A stretch of 62,000 nucleotides of DNA from Branchiostoma floridae. Taxonomy: Eukaryota; Chordata; Leptocardii; Amphioxiformes; Branchiostomatidae. Shown piece by piece: positions 49,417-59,414 of the stretch (position 1 is its first letter; every line of letters begins with the position of its first letter). The DNA lies in assembly GCF_000003815.2 (NCBI RefSeq), contig NC_049979.1:25705978-25767977 (forward strand), given 5' to 3'. The notes under the pieces were generated by a model. It did not search any database and had not been told where the DNA came from. It saw only the letters and a program-made list of their open reading frames with translations. The position numbers were made by a program, and so were the translations under genes.

Positions 49417-52235
49417 TCACGCGACTCGGTCACTCATTCACTCACCCTACCACGGATTAATACAAATTAAACCATTCAATCAAACACAAGAAACAGTCTG
49501 GAAACTTGATCGGACAAAGTTTATATGACATCTGGCAAAACACAGTAAAACTTCACTGCTCAATAAAATACATAAGATTAAACAATGAAGTATAGATTTT
49601 CCGTAAAAGTATAAGTATTGTTCTGTAAAAGTAACTTTCATTGTAGTTAGAGTGACATACATGTAGGTCTGCATTTAGTAGTGAAGGTTAGATAGAGTCC
49701 TCTCTTGTTTGATAGATCTGTAAAACGCTGGCCGTCTGCCTAACTAATTGATGTCATGTGCGGATGATGGTGATGATTTGTTGTCCATTTCAATACCCAC
49801 CACGTGTTGTTCTTCTTTTTACTCCCTCTCGCGCCCATCAGACTTTAGTTCATTATAGTTGTATTCAACAACCAGCTGCTTCAAATGTTGTTTGATTCGT
49901 TGAGCGAAAAATAGAGATTGAGGAAAGCACCTCTTTGGTAAAACTGTCTACGGAAAAGCAGCAACTTTTGAAAATTGCCCGAAATACTATGCTGTAAAAG
50001 CAAATGACCCCTTGAATAAAAGGGAAGTAGCGTAACGTTGCCTAGGAAACAAAACGATAAAAACGAAACTGTATGGGCTTTGTGTATATTGTTGTCCTTT
50101 CATTCATTCTTGTACGTTGGTGTTACGAACACTTTAAATGGCGGGAAACTAGTAGAGGATAAAATGGGGGCTATGATTGGTTGACATTACTCCTGTTCAT
50201 GCTACCCTCAGACGGGACAGGTGTGTCCTCCTGCGAGAATTATATGTACTGCAGGCCGATACTATAGCAGCCGTACTGTACTTCAGAGGAGAGTGTTATT
50301 TTCTAAAAGACCTTTATGTACACAAAATCAACTAAATGTGTAACAATTAATCACAGATGAACAAATAAATGGACAATTTATAATCTAGTAACCTGTATTG
50401 TTCCTTCATGTAGACCCATCTGGTGTGAGGCATGATGGGAATAATGCCTTAACTATTGGTTCCTTTGGGATCATTACTAAAGTTCAAGGTCAACTTTGGG
50501 GTCAAATAAATAGAAGAATTGGGTTGCTAAGGATGGAAAATGATGAACACACATGCTGCAAACATTTTTATTAAGATCGGACCTCGATTTCTTAAGAGCT
50601 ACCCATTTTTATGAAGGCCCTTTTTTCAAGTCTTAAGTATGGGTTTCAATAGTATATAGGGACGAAACAGGATATTGAAGAGAACAAAACAAGTAAAACG
50701 TAAGAATAATTAGTCATAAGCACAAGCTATGAATTTTTCTTGAACAGGGGTTACAGTGGGTTAGAAATATGACTTAGACATAAATGAGCCATTAAATCAG
50801 TGATGTTTCCTTCAGCATAAGGTGGCATGGCATTTCCTGTTGAGAGGGATTTTTGAGAGGGATGTAAGTGAATGAATGTATCTTCTGACATCGTCTAACC
50901 TGGAGGCCAGACTGTCCCGGCGTTAACACAGGCCAACTGTACTCCTGGGCTTCAGGGCCAACTAACCCCTCATGAAATTTTACCACAGACCCTGAGAAAG
51001 TTTCTTAACGCTATCGTGGTGACCTTCAACCACAGACTTCGGCTGCGTCTTGCTACCGTTTGCCTACGCTTCAATAGAGACAAAAAGCCGTTGACTGTTT
51101 TCTGACAGCGCGCGCGGATTCAGTGGCCATGTTTATCATCCACCTGCCGACTTTTTCTACATGCCTTTCTCCATAAAATTCGCAGGGAGGTGCTTTGCCT
51201 CGGGAACACCTTGCTGACAAACTGGCCTATCCGCACCGGGACTAAAATTCACGCGCTCTTCAGGAGGGTGTAACGTTAGATAAAAGGACGGCGTTCATTT
51301 CGAATCTCTACCGTCCACTACATACACGCGGCGATGAAGTGCGGACTACTCCCTTTATCTCAAGTCGTTGTCTGGGCTTCTGTTTTTTTTCGCAGAATCC
51401 AAGTGTTATCGAGGACCGCCAAAGTCAACTACTGTAAAACTTGAACCGTTGCTGTATTTCTTTTATTATATTTATTAGATAGACATCTAAAATGCACATT
51501 TTCTTGTCAGTAATAGAACTACTGGCTTGCAGATACATACGTGGATAGAAATGTTTCCTGGTATTACATGTATTAGTTTTCTTTGTCATAAAAATGCTCA
51601 CGGCGTATTCTGGTTATAATGATCTTACTGTTGACACCAGTGTTACTCACTGTTGGTTGTGACACCATGCATGTTTCTTAGAATGTGCCCAACGTACAAC
51701 TGCTCCCCAGAAGGTGGACAGGCGTAAACAGTTGATATTTTATTGAGCACTTAAAAGATTCCAGGTTTAAGATATTCATCGATAGCCTTTAACGATAGAA
51801 CTGCTGTACATCGTCCTTACTGTCTACCACAATTTCCTAACTGAGAATAGAACGACCTAAGACGCGAAACTGCAGTTTGCTTGTTTGTCGCTAGATGTCC
51901 TGCACTGTGCGTTAGGTTTGCGTGGACTCAACTGTAATGGACTAACGGTGGTACAACAAGAGGCTTCGCCTATAGAGGAAGAGCCACAGTGGCAAGGAGG
52001 CAGAGCCCTTACTGTTGTGGAGACCGCTGTTTCAAGTAGCCAGAATCGTACACGTAGTTGGAATTAGTGCAATGTGACTTCGTTCCCGCTCGCGTTTTTA
52101 GCGACTGAGTGCACAGTGTCACCCCTACTCCTCTCAAACCACGTGCGCGATGTGTTGGGTTCTTTAATGTGCAGAGGTTTGACGATTGGGGCTTATGGAT
52201 GAAGCTTCGTCATGCACAGGGACGCGATGAAGCCG
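49417..52235. other. Intergenic, no gene recognised
   Basis: The 50790-51000 stretch (for example TGGCCAACTGTACTCCTGGG in partial form) may be a dispersed repeat, because its wording is reminiscent of lancelet transposon ends. I cannot show a second copy here. The rest looks unique and non-coding. Confidence 0.4.
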
Positions 52236-52290
52236 TCATCGCGAAAACCGCTAGCATAAAACCACCGGGAACATTTCTGCATTTATAGTA
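52236..52290. mobile_element. TTCGCGG MITE (family C), terminal fragment
   Basis: ATCGCGAAAACCGC, ACCACCGGGAACATTTCTGC and ATTTATAGTA correspond to one end of the family-C element at 30252 in reverse orientation. The remainder is missing. Confidence 0.6.
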
Positions 52291-52539
52291 TTTCATATGT
52301 AATTCAACATCGCGTTTAAAAAACACGTACGATTCCTAGTATCTTCTTAAGTAGCTGGCGTCGAACCTTTCTTTGTTATTTAAACTATCTACGGTGACTT
52401 GAAGTTTAAAACTCTTCCTAGTTTTACGTAGGTTTGATATAACCCACCGACGTTTTCGTCATAACATCATTGTGACACGGGAATTTAACTGTGCCACTTT
52501 ATATTGGTAGAAAAAAAATGAAGTGGCTGTTGACGGAAT

Positions 52540-52711
52540 ATTCCCGGTGAACAGTAGAAAGGTAGTCAACAGTAGAAAGATTTGTACTGTTGGCAGGATG
52601 ATCCTGTCAACAGTACAGATCGTGGAATCCGGCTACGATAGTTCATGCACCCACAGGATGATCCTGTCAACAGTGCGTATTTTTCCACTGTTGACGGGAC
52701 CATCCTGTCAA
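52540..52711. repeat. Cluster of GGATGATCCTGTCAACAGT dyads
   Basis: GTACTGTTGGCAGGATGATC plus CTGTCAACAGTAC (52585-52617) is a 33-bp palindrome with one mismatched pair. CAGGATGATCCTGTCAACAGT recurs exactly at 52654-52674. A third, reversed form, CACTGTTGACGGGACCATCC..., lies at 52686-52711. Half-copies (GTGAACAGTAGAAAGGTAGT) precede at 52548-52580. Confidence 0.8.
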
Positions 52712-52926
52712 TACAAGCCTCGGGCAAAATGAAATGACTTCATTATTATTACCTGCAGACTGCATTATATATAGAATACCACATTACATGCCAATGAGGA
52801 CCGTATTTGCTTAATCAATTAGAGACAGACATAATTAATCTGTCGTAATTTGGTTAAAATCATTTAGCGAAGGTATGGTGTCGTGGAACTCTAGTTTCAG
52901 CCTATGTTGTTCAGGTAGCGCCCTTG

Positions 52927-53217
52927 TAATCTCCAAGCAGAACCTACAATGGCATAAGATAGTACCAAACTGGCCAAGGAGTGTAGTCAGCCAAAAGGTT
53001 AATCTCCAAGCAGATTCCTCCGGTGGCATAAAAAAGTAACATAAGCGGTGGCCAATTTTACTCCTCTATCGGCTAAACTCCTTCCCCAGCTTATGTTACT
53101 GTTTTATGCCACCGAAGGAATCTGCTTGGAGATTACCAAAAGGTGTCCATTTGCCCCGTAACGTAACACACTCCTCTGTCAGCCTTTGATACTATCTTAG
53201 GATCTGCTTGGAGATTA
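52927..53217. mobile_element. MULE-like MITE (outer element), interrupted by a relative
   Basis: Inverted ends TAATCTCCAAGCAGAACCT (52927) and AGGATCTGCTTGGAGATTA (ending 53217) enclose the element. Sub-terminal GGCATAAGATAGTA pairs with TACTATCTTA. The flanking 9-mers GCGCCCTTG and GCGACCTAG agree at 7 of 9 positions, as expected for an old 9-bp target duplication. A second element of the same type is inserted inside. Confidence 0.7.
52991..53144. mobile_element. MULE-like fold-back MITE (inner element), perfect 9-bp TSD
   Basis: The 136-bp element at 53000-53135 has ends TAATCTCCAAGCAGATTCCT and its reverse complement AGGAATCTGCTTGGAGATTA. The arms continue as CGGTGGCATAAAA...AGTAACATAAGC, so nearly the whole element folds back. 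It is flanked by CCAAAAGGT on both sides (52991-52999 and 53136-53144). A 9-bp duplication is the hallmark of Mutator-like elements. Confidence 0.85.
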
Positions 53218-53219
53218 GC

Positions 53220-54590
53220 GACCTAGAAGGAGAAAGAGTCAAGTAAACTATGCAATATCATACCCTAGCATAATCTCTTTTTTTACAACTCGAATTGCGA
53301 ACGGCAAATCGTATCGATACGTCATATTTTGTTTGCTTCGCTCTTCAACATCCATGTGTCATGGCAAATAGTGAAACGTTTTTTTGTGTATACATTTGGT
53401 ATACAGGGAGCGTCCAACGAGCCATCTGTGTACCTGTCCATTTACGTACACCTTCAAAGTCTTACAGTATTGTTTTTATACCAATGACAGAGAGCCAAAA
53501 AGTATGAAAGGAACATATCTGACAGGTTTAAAAGCGTGGCAGTACCGGTGTCATGATGAGACGATCCTCGAGGGCTTGTGGACAATAGAACCCACCGCGC
53601 GACAGCTGATGCTCCTCTCAACCCTCTTGTATGAAAGTGGGCTGAACACCTCTAGATCTCATACACCGCAACAGCCACGTGTTTGAAAAAAGAGAAATAA
53701 GCCTTGTACCATTCATCCCCCCTCAGGCGGCACAACCCAGCTTCCAAATCCTCTTCGTCGCTCTCAATTAAGCCCCACCGCCGCCCTTTAATGACTCTAC
53801 CCTCTCTTTAACCTCTCGACGAATAGTCCAATTAACTTCGGGTGTGACGACACGTCCTTTTACCCGTGTTTTCTAGGCGAGGGTTTTTCCCAATTAGTTG
53901 TGGTTTTCGGCTTTCGTTGCCGGTGGCATTGTTGTGTGATGTTTCTATTTATGCCGTGAAGAACCCTTTTGAAAGATATGCAGACTCCATATCACAGATC
54001 CTTCGGTCACTGTAGAAAAGATATCGTATGAAATCCGGCATATTTGAAAGAAAATCATTCCTTTATCAGGTTACATCACTTTTCAAATTTTCAGACGACA
54101 GAGCTTGATTCTATTACTGCAGAGAACTACGTTAATTTGTATGTTTGTATAATTGTTAGTCTGTTGATTCTTGTACGCATCAAGTGTAAATGATTCTAGA
54201 AGTCGTCATTTTGAATTGTAGCACTGCTTCTGTCGACCGTTGTAATTTGGTTTGCAATTCAGTTGTTTCAAACTGCCCAAAAAACAAAAAGCTTTTATGT
54301 TATCTAAAACATTATTTCTCACCTCAGGTTTCTACTATCCGAGTTTGCTTCCTTTTAGTTCATAACTGTGAAGCTTATTTTTAACACAACGTAAAGAACA
54401 ATAAATGAACATGTGATATTGTGTGAACGATTAACGTTTTATTGCATAGTCAGTGTGCCTTGGTTAATGAAGAAATTCAGCAAGCAAAGCAAATACGTTC
54501 AGTTGTTAGCCAACAATGTCATTCTACCACTTCGTCTGAGACGAAGCAGAATTGACATCTGTGTCTGTCATTGAATTACATGCTGTCTGC
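53220..54590. other. Intergenic; candidate homeodomain-motif-rich segment
   Basis: Unique sequence with no gene. Between 53745 and 53960 there are four ATTA cores in CAATTAAG, TTTAATGA, CCAATTAACT and CCAATTAG, plus TGTGGTT (Runx-like). At 54324-54332 there is a perfect MEF3 word (see that entry). Short open frames have no domains. Confidence 0.4.
54324..54332 (+). promoter_or_regulatory. MEF3-type (Six-binding) motif TCAGGTTTC
   Basis: TCAGGTTTC is the classical MEF3 sequence bound by Six1/Six4 proteins. It lies about 4.4 kb upstream of Six4/5, so auto- or cross-regulation is conceivable. A 9-mer is expected by chance about once every 130 kb per strand, so one site alone proves little. Confidence 0.25.
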
Positions 54591-54710
54591 GCGCGTGTGT
54601 TTGTTTGTGTGTTTGTGTGTGTGTGTTTGTGTGTGTGTGTGTGCGTGCGCGTGCGTGCGTGCGTGTGTGTGTATGTGTTTGCGTGTGTACCTGTGTTTGT
54701 GCGTGCATGT

Positions 54711-54751
<41 letters not shown>

Positions 54752-54890
54752 TTTATACCAGTGTGTGTTTGTGTGTGTGCGTGCCTGTGTATATATATGT
54801 GTGCGAGCGTGTGTATATTTGTGCGTCTGTGTGGGGGTGTGCGCTCGTGTGTGTGTGTGTGTGCAACCTTGGTGTGTGTGTGTTTGTTGC
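54591..54890. repeat. Large (GT)n-rich microsatellite region
   Basis: About 300 bp of GT repeats interrupted by GC, TTTG and TATA words. The 100-150-codon Cys/Val or His/Thr frames over it are artefacts. Confidence 0.97.
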
Positions 54891-55097
54891 CACATTGTAA
54901 GATTTTTTAAATGATTCATAGTCATCCATGGCTCCCTTCTAGTTGTGCGGGCATGATACCAATGATAATTAGTCAATGTTGACGTCTTCCTCCAAAAGTT
55001 CTTAGTAAGCTATAGTAAAAATAGATGTGTCCTTTGTAACGTGTATATAAAGTGTGCAATCCCTTTCTCTGTCGGGACATATGTTTTTGTACATGTC

Positions 55098-55315
55098 TAC
55101 TGTAAATGCAGAAATAGTCGCGGTGGATTAATGTTCGCGGTTTTCGCGGTGACCACTTCACCGCGAACTTAAAACCACCGCGAACATTTTTCTATTATGG
55201 TATTAGCTATAGACTGCAGTCTATTGCGTTACCGCGAAGTTAAATCCACCGCGAAAAGTCCCTTTTCCCGCTACCGCGAAATTAAATCCCCGCGAAATTA
55301 AATGCATTTACAGTA
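55098..55315. mobile_element. TTCGCGG MITE (family C), full copy 2
   Basis: TA-CTGTAAATGCAG to TGCATTTACAG-TA. It is nearly identical over its whole length to 30252-30463, differing by a few substitutions and a 6-bp indel near the CTGCAGTCTAT landmark. No ORF. Confidence 0.88.
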
Positions 55316-55860
55316 TTCTGTTTTATATGTTATGTTCATGTAGAAGCAATTTTGTTCATGTAGCAGTAATGTGCATGTATATTGTTAAGCTAATTTTGTG
55401 GATCATGAATGAACTCAAACCCCAACAGGACAAACAGATCACGGTTATATACGGTTTCTGATCCTGCAGGTGACGATCCGCCGCCTCAGGTTCAATAGCG
55501 GCCGTGCTACTCGAGAAAGACCGATGCCTGCTCCCGCCAGCTCCGGCCTGACACGCCGTGACACGTGACAAATGCGTCCCATTGTTCCCGCCGATTGTCA
55601 AACCACAATGGAAACAAGACCCGTACATCAATGTCTGCGCACTTGTTTGATTTCCTCTCCTCCAACAATTATTTCCAATGGAAATGATTTTTCCTCCCTC
55701 TTTTTTCATGCAAAGCCGAGCACTATGGCTTGAAGAAGAGAATCTGTTATAGTTTTTTTTTAAATAACGTTAACAAAAACCAACAAGTTGATTGTTAGAA
55801 ATTTGTTGTGGTTAACAACGTCGCCGTCTTTTTATCTCTTTGTAGATTCGCAGTTTAAAT
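55316..55860. other. Intergenic, no gene recognised
   Basis: A GC-richer patch at 55470-55570 carries the 117-codon minus frame (55356-55709), with no domain signature. TCAGGTTCA near 55487 is a one- or two-mismatch MEF3-like word. Confidence 0.4.
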
Positions 55861-56502
55861 TTTTTAACATTTTATCAGACTTTATCATATTTTATTTTAT
55901 TGATACTTCGAATTCATTTTGCCAGACCCTATGCTATATACGATATCATGTAGCATGTTTATGACGTTGTATTTTTATTCTGTTGGAAGCATTTGAGGTT
56001 TTTCTTTACAGTTTTTGAAAAAAAAGATGTACTGTACATTTATTTTTTCTAGATTGTAAACTAAAATCCTGTCACTGGCTATACACAGCAGCACTTCTTT
56101 ATCAAGAGTCCTTTCATTTTCTAAATAAGACAAATGTCTTCTTCCTTTCTTTCTCTATGATACGATGCAATGTGCTTACTAAGTGCTACACCAAGTTAGA
56201 CTCTTTTGTTTTGTGAGTTTACATCGCTAACTCATGTATAGTGCCTGTCACTTTTGTTACCTGTACATAACCATACCTTATCACCGATGGAATTGTTGCG
56301 CAAACATCTGTAGAACTAGGTCATTATATCTGTACATTATTCCAAATGTGATACCAGATCATTCACACATGACTGTACCATATAATGCTACATATCAGAG
56401 ATGATATTTTGTTGTTCTGTATATGTATGTTAGTATACTTTATTAGTTGTTGCCATACGTTGTATCCTGTACAATTATGGAGTAATAAAGTTCATTGTAT
56501 AC
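55861..56502 (+). mobile_element. Possible LINE 3' UTR ending in family-T-like tail
   Basis: This AT-rich stretch ends GTATCCTGTACAATTATGGA then AATAAAG, resembling the tail at 5585-5645. The absence of coding sequence fits a 5'-truncated retroposon. It could equally be a 3' UTR of an unknown transcript. Confidence 0.35.
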
Positions 56503-58539
56503 CATTCTGGGCCATGGTTGATACGTTATAGTTCATATTGTAGACATTAATTTCATCATGTGTTTGCAATCATGTGACTATGATGACGTTGGTATTGTCA
56601 CTATTGACGTAAGCAGTTTAGACATAGCTTACGTCTATTAACGCAACGAGGTTAAAAAAATATCTTTAACCTCTTTGATTAACTTAAGTAGTGTAGACAT
56701 GGTAATATTGTACACTATTGACGAAAACAGGGTTGACATATAGTTTAATGTTCATTGGGTGTTTGCAATCACGATGCTATGACATAGTACATGAAGTATT
56801 GGCCGCCATGTTGGAGGATTAAACCTTGAAGTCACCAGGCAAATTTGAACCTGTGTATGTAATCAGGCCATACTTATTTGACTATATGGATGACATCCAA
56901 TGGACACCCCAAAACTGATGCGAGCGTGCGAAGAATTTCATTATGAAATCTAATCGACCACGAAGGTTGAATGAATAGCTGAATACAATGGTTAAGGTAT
57001 GCCAAACAAGGTATGCCAAACAAAAAATCATTCATTTTTTGTCCCTTCACCTCTTCTTCTTTTAACTTTAGAATGTTTCGCTTATGAACATCCTTTTCCC
57101 GATACTTCTGTGAAAATACGACATATGTCGTATGTTTGCTCATTTCGCTGCTTCTTTGCTAAGTTTACAGTAGGTCTTAGATTTACAAAGTCAATTTTTG
57201 TAAGGCAAAAATATAGGCAATCTACAAGAAATATAAGAGTAGAAGTTAGTAGCTGTGCCTAACACCCGCAATGCCAACTAAGCCCAAACTCCTTGCTTCT
57301 TGGCTGATGCTTGGAAACTCCTGCTCTTGTCAAGTATTCCAAGACCCTCTTTTGCGCCTTGTCTCAAGTTGTTAAAATTGATCTGGTTAAACTGTATGAG
57401 TTCTGGTCAGTTTCCTTCCCGTCGTGCCTACTTCATAGCCTGCACACTTGTAGCTGAGGTTACCATGGCAACTCGTCTACCCGCAGGGCGCAAGCGCTTT
57501 ATCATCACCATGGTAACGTTAGTGTTGCGCGGGGGTGTCGGGAGAGTTGGTATTGAGATAGCCGTTTCCTAGGAGAGGGACTAGTCTGCGACTCTCTAAA
57601 CCGCATGCCTCGTCGGGTCTCATAATTGATATAAACGTGTTTTAAACGTGTTAAAAAGGTCCTAACTAGAGGATAGAATGACAGATGATCAGTCATAGCG
57701 CAAAAAAGCTTGAATCTTTAATAGATCAGGCTTTTTTGATAGGACAGAAAGTACAGCGACTTTTGTATGGTCAAATCTTATACTCCACACGACAACTGTA
57801 TTTGTAAATCTCTCTATCTGTATCTATATCTTCAACTTAAGCCATGCGCCAATTTACAAGTCCTTTTAAAAAGTAAGATTGAAAATTGTCTGTCAAAGAC
57901 TTGTTGTTCTACGTCCGACGCTAGCGTGAAAGAACTTGACCGCTTAGTGTAGCCCGCCTGCAAAATAACTTAAAGATTGCGTACAGTGTGACATTGCAAT
58001 AGATCTACAGTTAGAAGATGTTAAAGACGATATTATTGATTAAATTTCGTTTGGTCAGTTGTGTGTTTTATTACTTTACCCCAAGGCGTGCACTTTTCTC
58101 GTTGAATTCCTCGCGTTACCTTTCTTCCAACTGATTACCCAAAACTATTTCCCTGATCTACGTAGGACAGTACAAAGTTTTATTGTCAATTCATGTGAGG
58201 GTTTTTCTAATACGTTTCGTCCCACTCGAGGTAGAGAATTACAGCATAGTTGGCCCTTTTGCCCCAAGTCAGTGCCGATAGCTGGGAGCACATCTGATAA
58301 CAATCTGGGCGAATGAACGCCAAGCCTCCTAACTTGGCAAGGCCCCGGGTCCGTCCCTGCCTGCGAGAGGCCCGAGAAAGGGGGGGCAGGCATTCTTCAT
58401 ATACCAGAAGGGCTGAGAACTTCTCACATTACAAACACGTCTAATGGGTATTGTTTTAGAAGGCTGGAGATACAGAAGAAGGTAACTCTACACCGCTTGC
58501 TGAGTAGTGTTAGACATGCTCTTATTGTCGCTGTGAGTG
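56503..58539. other. Six4/5 upstream intergenic region
   Basis: No gene or clear repeat. GGCCGCCATGTTGGAGG at about 56801 resembles a YY1 site. Sequence from about 58300 becomes GC-richer towards the Six4/5 promoter. Confidence 0.45.
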
Positions 58540-58710
58540 ACAGGGTGTCCGGACACGACAATGCCCGTCCTGTTCTCTATTGATGACAAAAGACGCGTGG
58601 GCCAATCAGCGGCGCGCCCCGACCATTCCCAGCCTTTGTAAATACAAAACACACATCCCGTTTCATTAGTCCGCGTCCAGTTCAAGCCGAGACGGCGCGT
58701 ACGGTGTGTG
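58540..58710 (+). promoter_or_regulatory. Six4/5: Candidate Six4/5 promoter and 5' leader
   Basis: This is a CpG-rich block just upstream of exon 1. It contains a perfect 12-bp palindrome GTGTCCGGACAC (58545-58556), and a CCAAT box at 58602-58606 in GGGCCAATCAGCGGCGC, about 153 bp before the ATG. A weak AT-rich stretch (TTTGTAAATACAAAA) lies near 58636. A TG-rich tract (about 58703-58722) probably lies in the 5' UTR. The exact transcription start is unknown. Confidence 0.45.
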
Positions 58711-58755
58711 TGTGCGTGTGTTGTGCTTTCCTCGGTGTCTGTTCAACTTGAGGAG

Positions 58756-59414
58756 ATGGCAAACGCTGTCGAGAACGTGAACCCGAATGTGAACCAGGGA
58801 GTGGATATGGGCACGGGGACTCCCGGAGTCCAGACGAGCCAGACTATCAACGGGGGCGACACCTCCTCGACCCTGACGTTCTCTCCCGAGCAAGTCGCCT
58901 GTGTCTGCGAGGCTCTGCAGCAAGGAGGGGACATCGAGAGATTAGCTCGGTTCCTCTGGTCCCTGCCGCCCAACGAGTTGTTGAGAGGCAGCGAGAGCGT
59001 CCTGAAGGCCCGGGCCATCGTGGCTTTCCACCGGGGCAGTTTCAAAGAACTCTACGCTATTCTGGAGAGCCACAACTTCGACACGTCCAACCATCAAATG
59101 CTACAAGACATGTGGTACAAGGCGCACTACATCGAAGCACAGAAAATCCGCGGACGTCCACTAGGAGCTGTGGACAAGTACAGACTGAGGAGAAAATTCC
59201 CGCTCCCTCGAACCATCTGGGACGGCGAAGAGACCGTCTACTGCTTCAAGGAGAAAGCAAGACAAGCCCTGAAGGAGATGTACAACAACAACCGGTACCC
59301 GACTCCAGACGAGAAGCGAAACTTAGCCAAGAAGACGGGCCTCACACTCACACAAGTCAGCAACTGGTTCAAGAACAGGCGACAAAGAGACAGGACTCCA
59401 TCCATACACAAGGG
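58756..59414 (+). CDS. Six4/5: Six4/5 homeobox transcription factor, exon 1 (gene continues past window)
   Basis: The first exon encodes 219 whole codons plus two bases. The ATG at 58756 (context GAGGAGATGG) starts [12 protein letters not shown]. The open frame extends upstream only through GTG and other non-ATG codons, so this is the first ATG. After about 40 non-conserved residues comes the SIX domain, from [17 protein letters not shown] (about 42-152). The homeodomain follows at about 157-216, with [13 protein letters not shown] at 201-213. Diagnostic Six4/5-type residues include [28 protein letters not shown] and [10 protein letters not shown], against [12 protein letters not shown] and [10 protein letters not shown] in Six1/2. 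The exon ends AAGGG before a canonical donor GTAAGT at 59415; the in-frame TAA just after it is intronic. Vertebrate SIX4 also has a long C-terminal activation region encoded downstream, and no matching exon is seen before 62000. The protein is a nuclear DNA-binding Eya partner by family. Confidence 0.96.

Noticed and set aside
54524-54976. 150-codon His/Thr-rich and 100-codon Cys/Val-rich frames
   Set aside because: They are translations of the GT microsatellite on the two strands.
58708-58755. Upstream extension of the Six4/5 frame (16 codons starting at GTG)
   Set aside because: It begins with GTG, not ATG, and overlaps a TG microsatellite. The first ATG, with good context, is at 58756.
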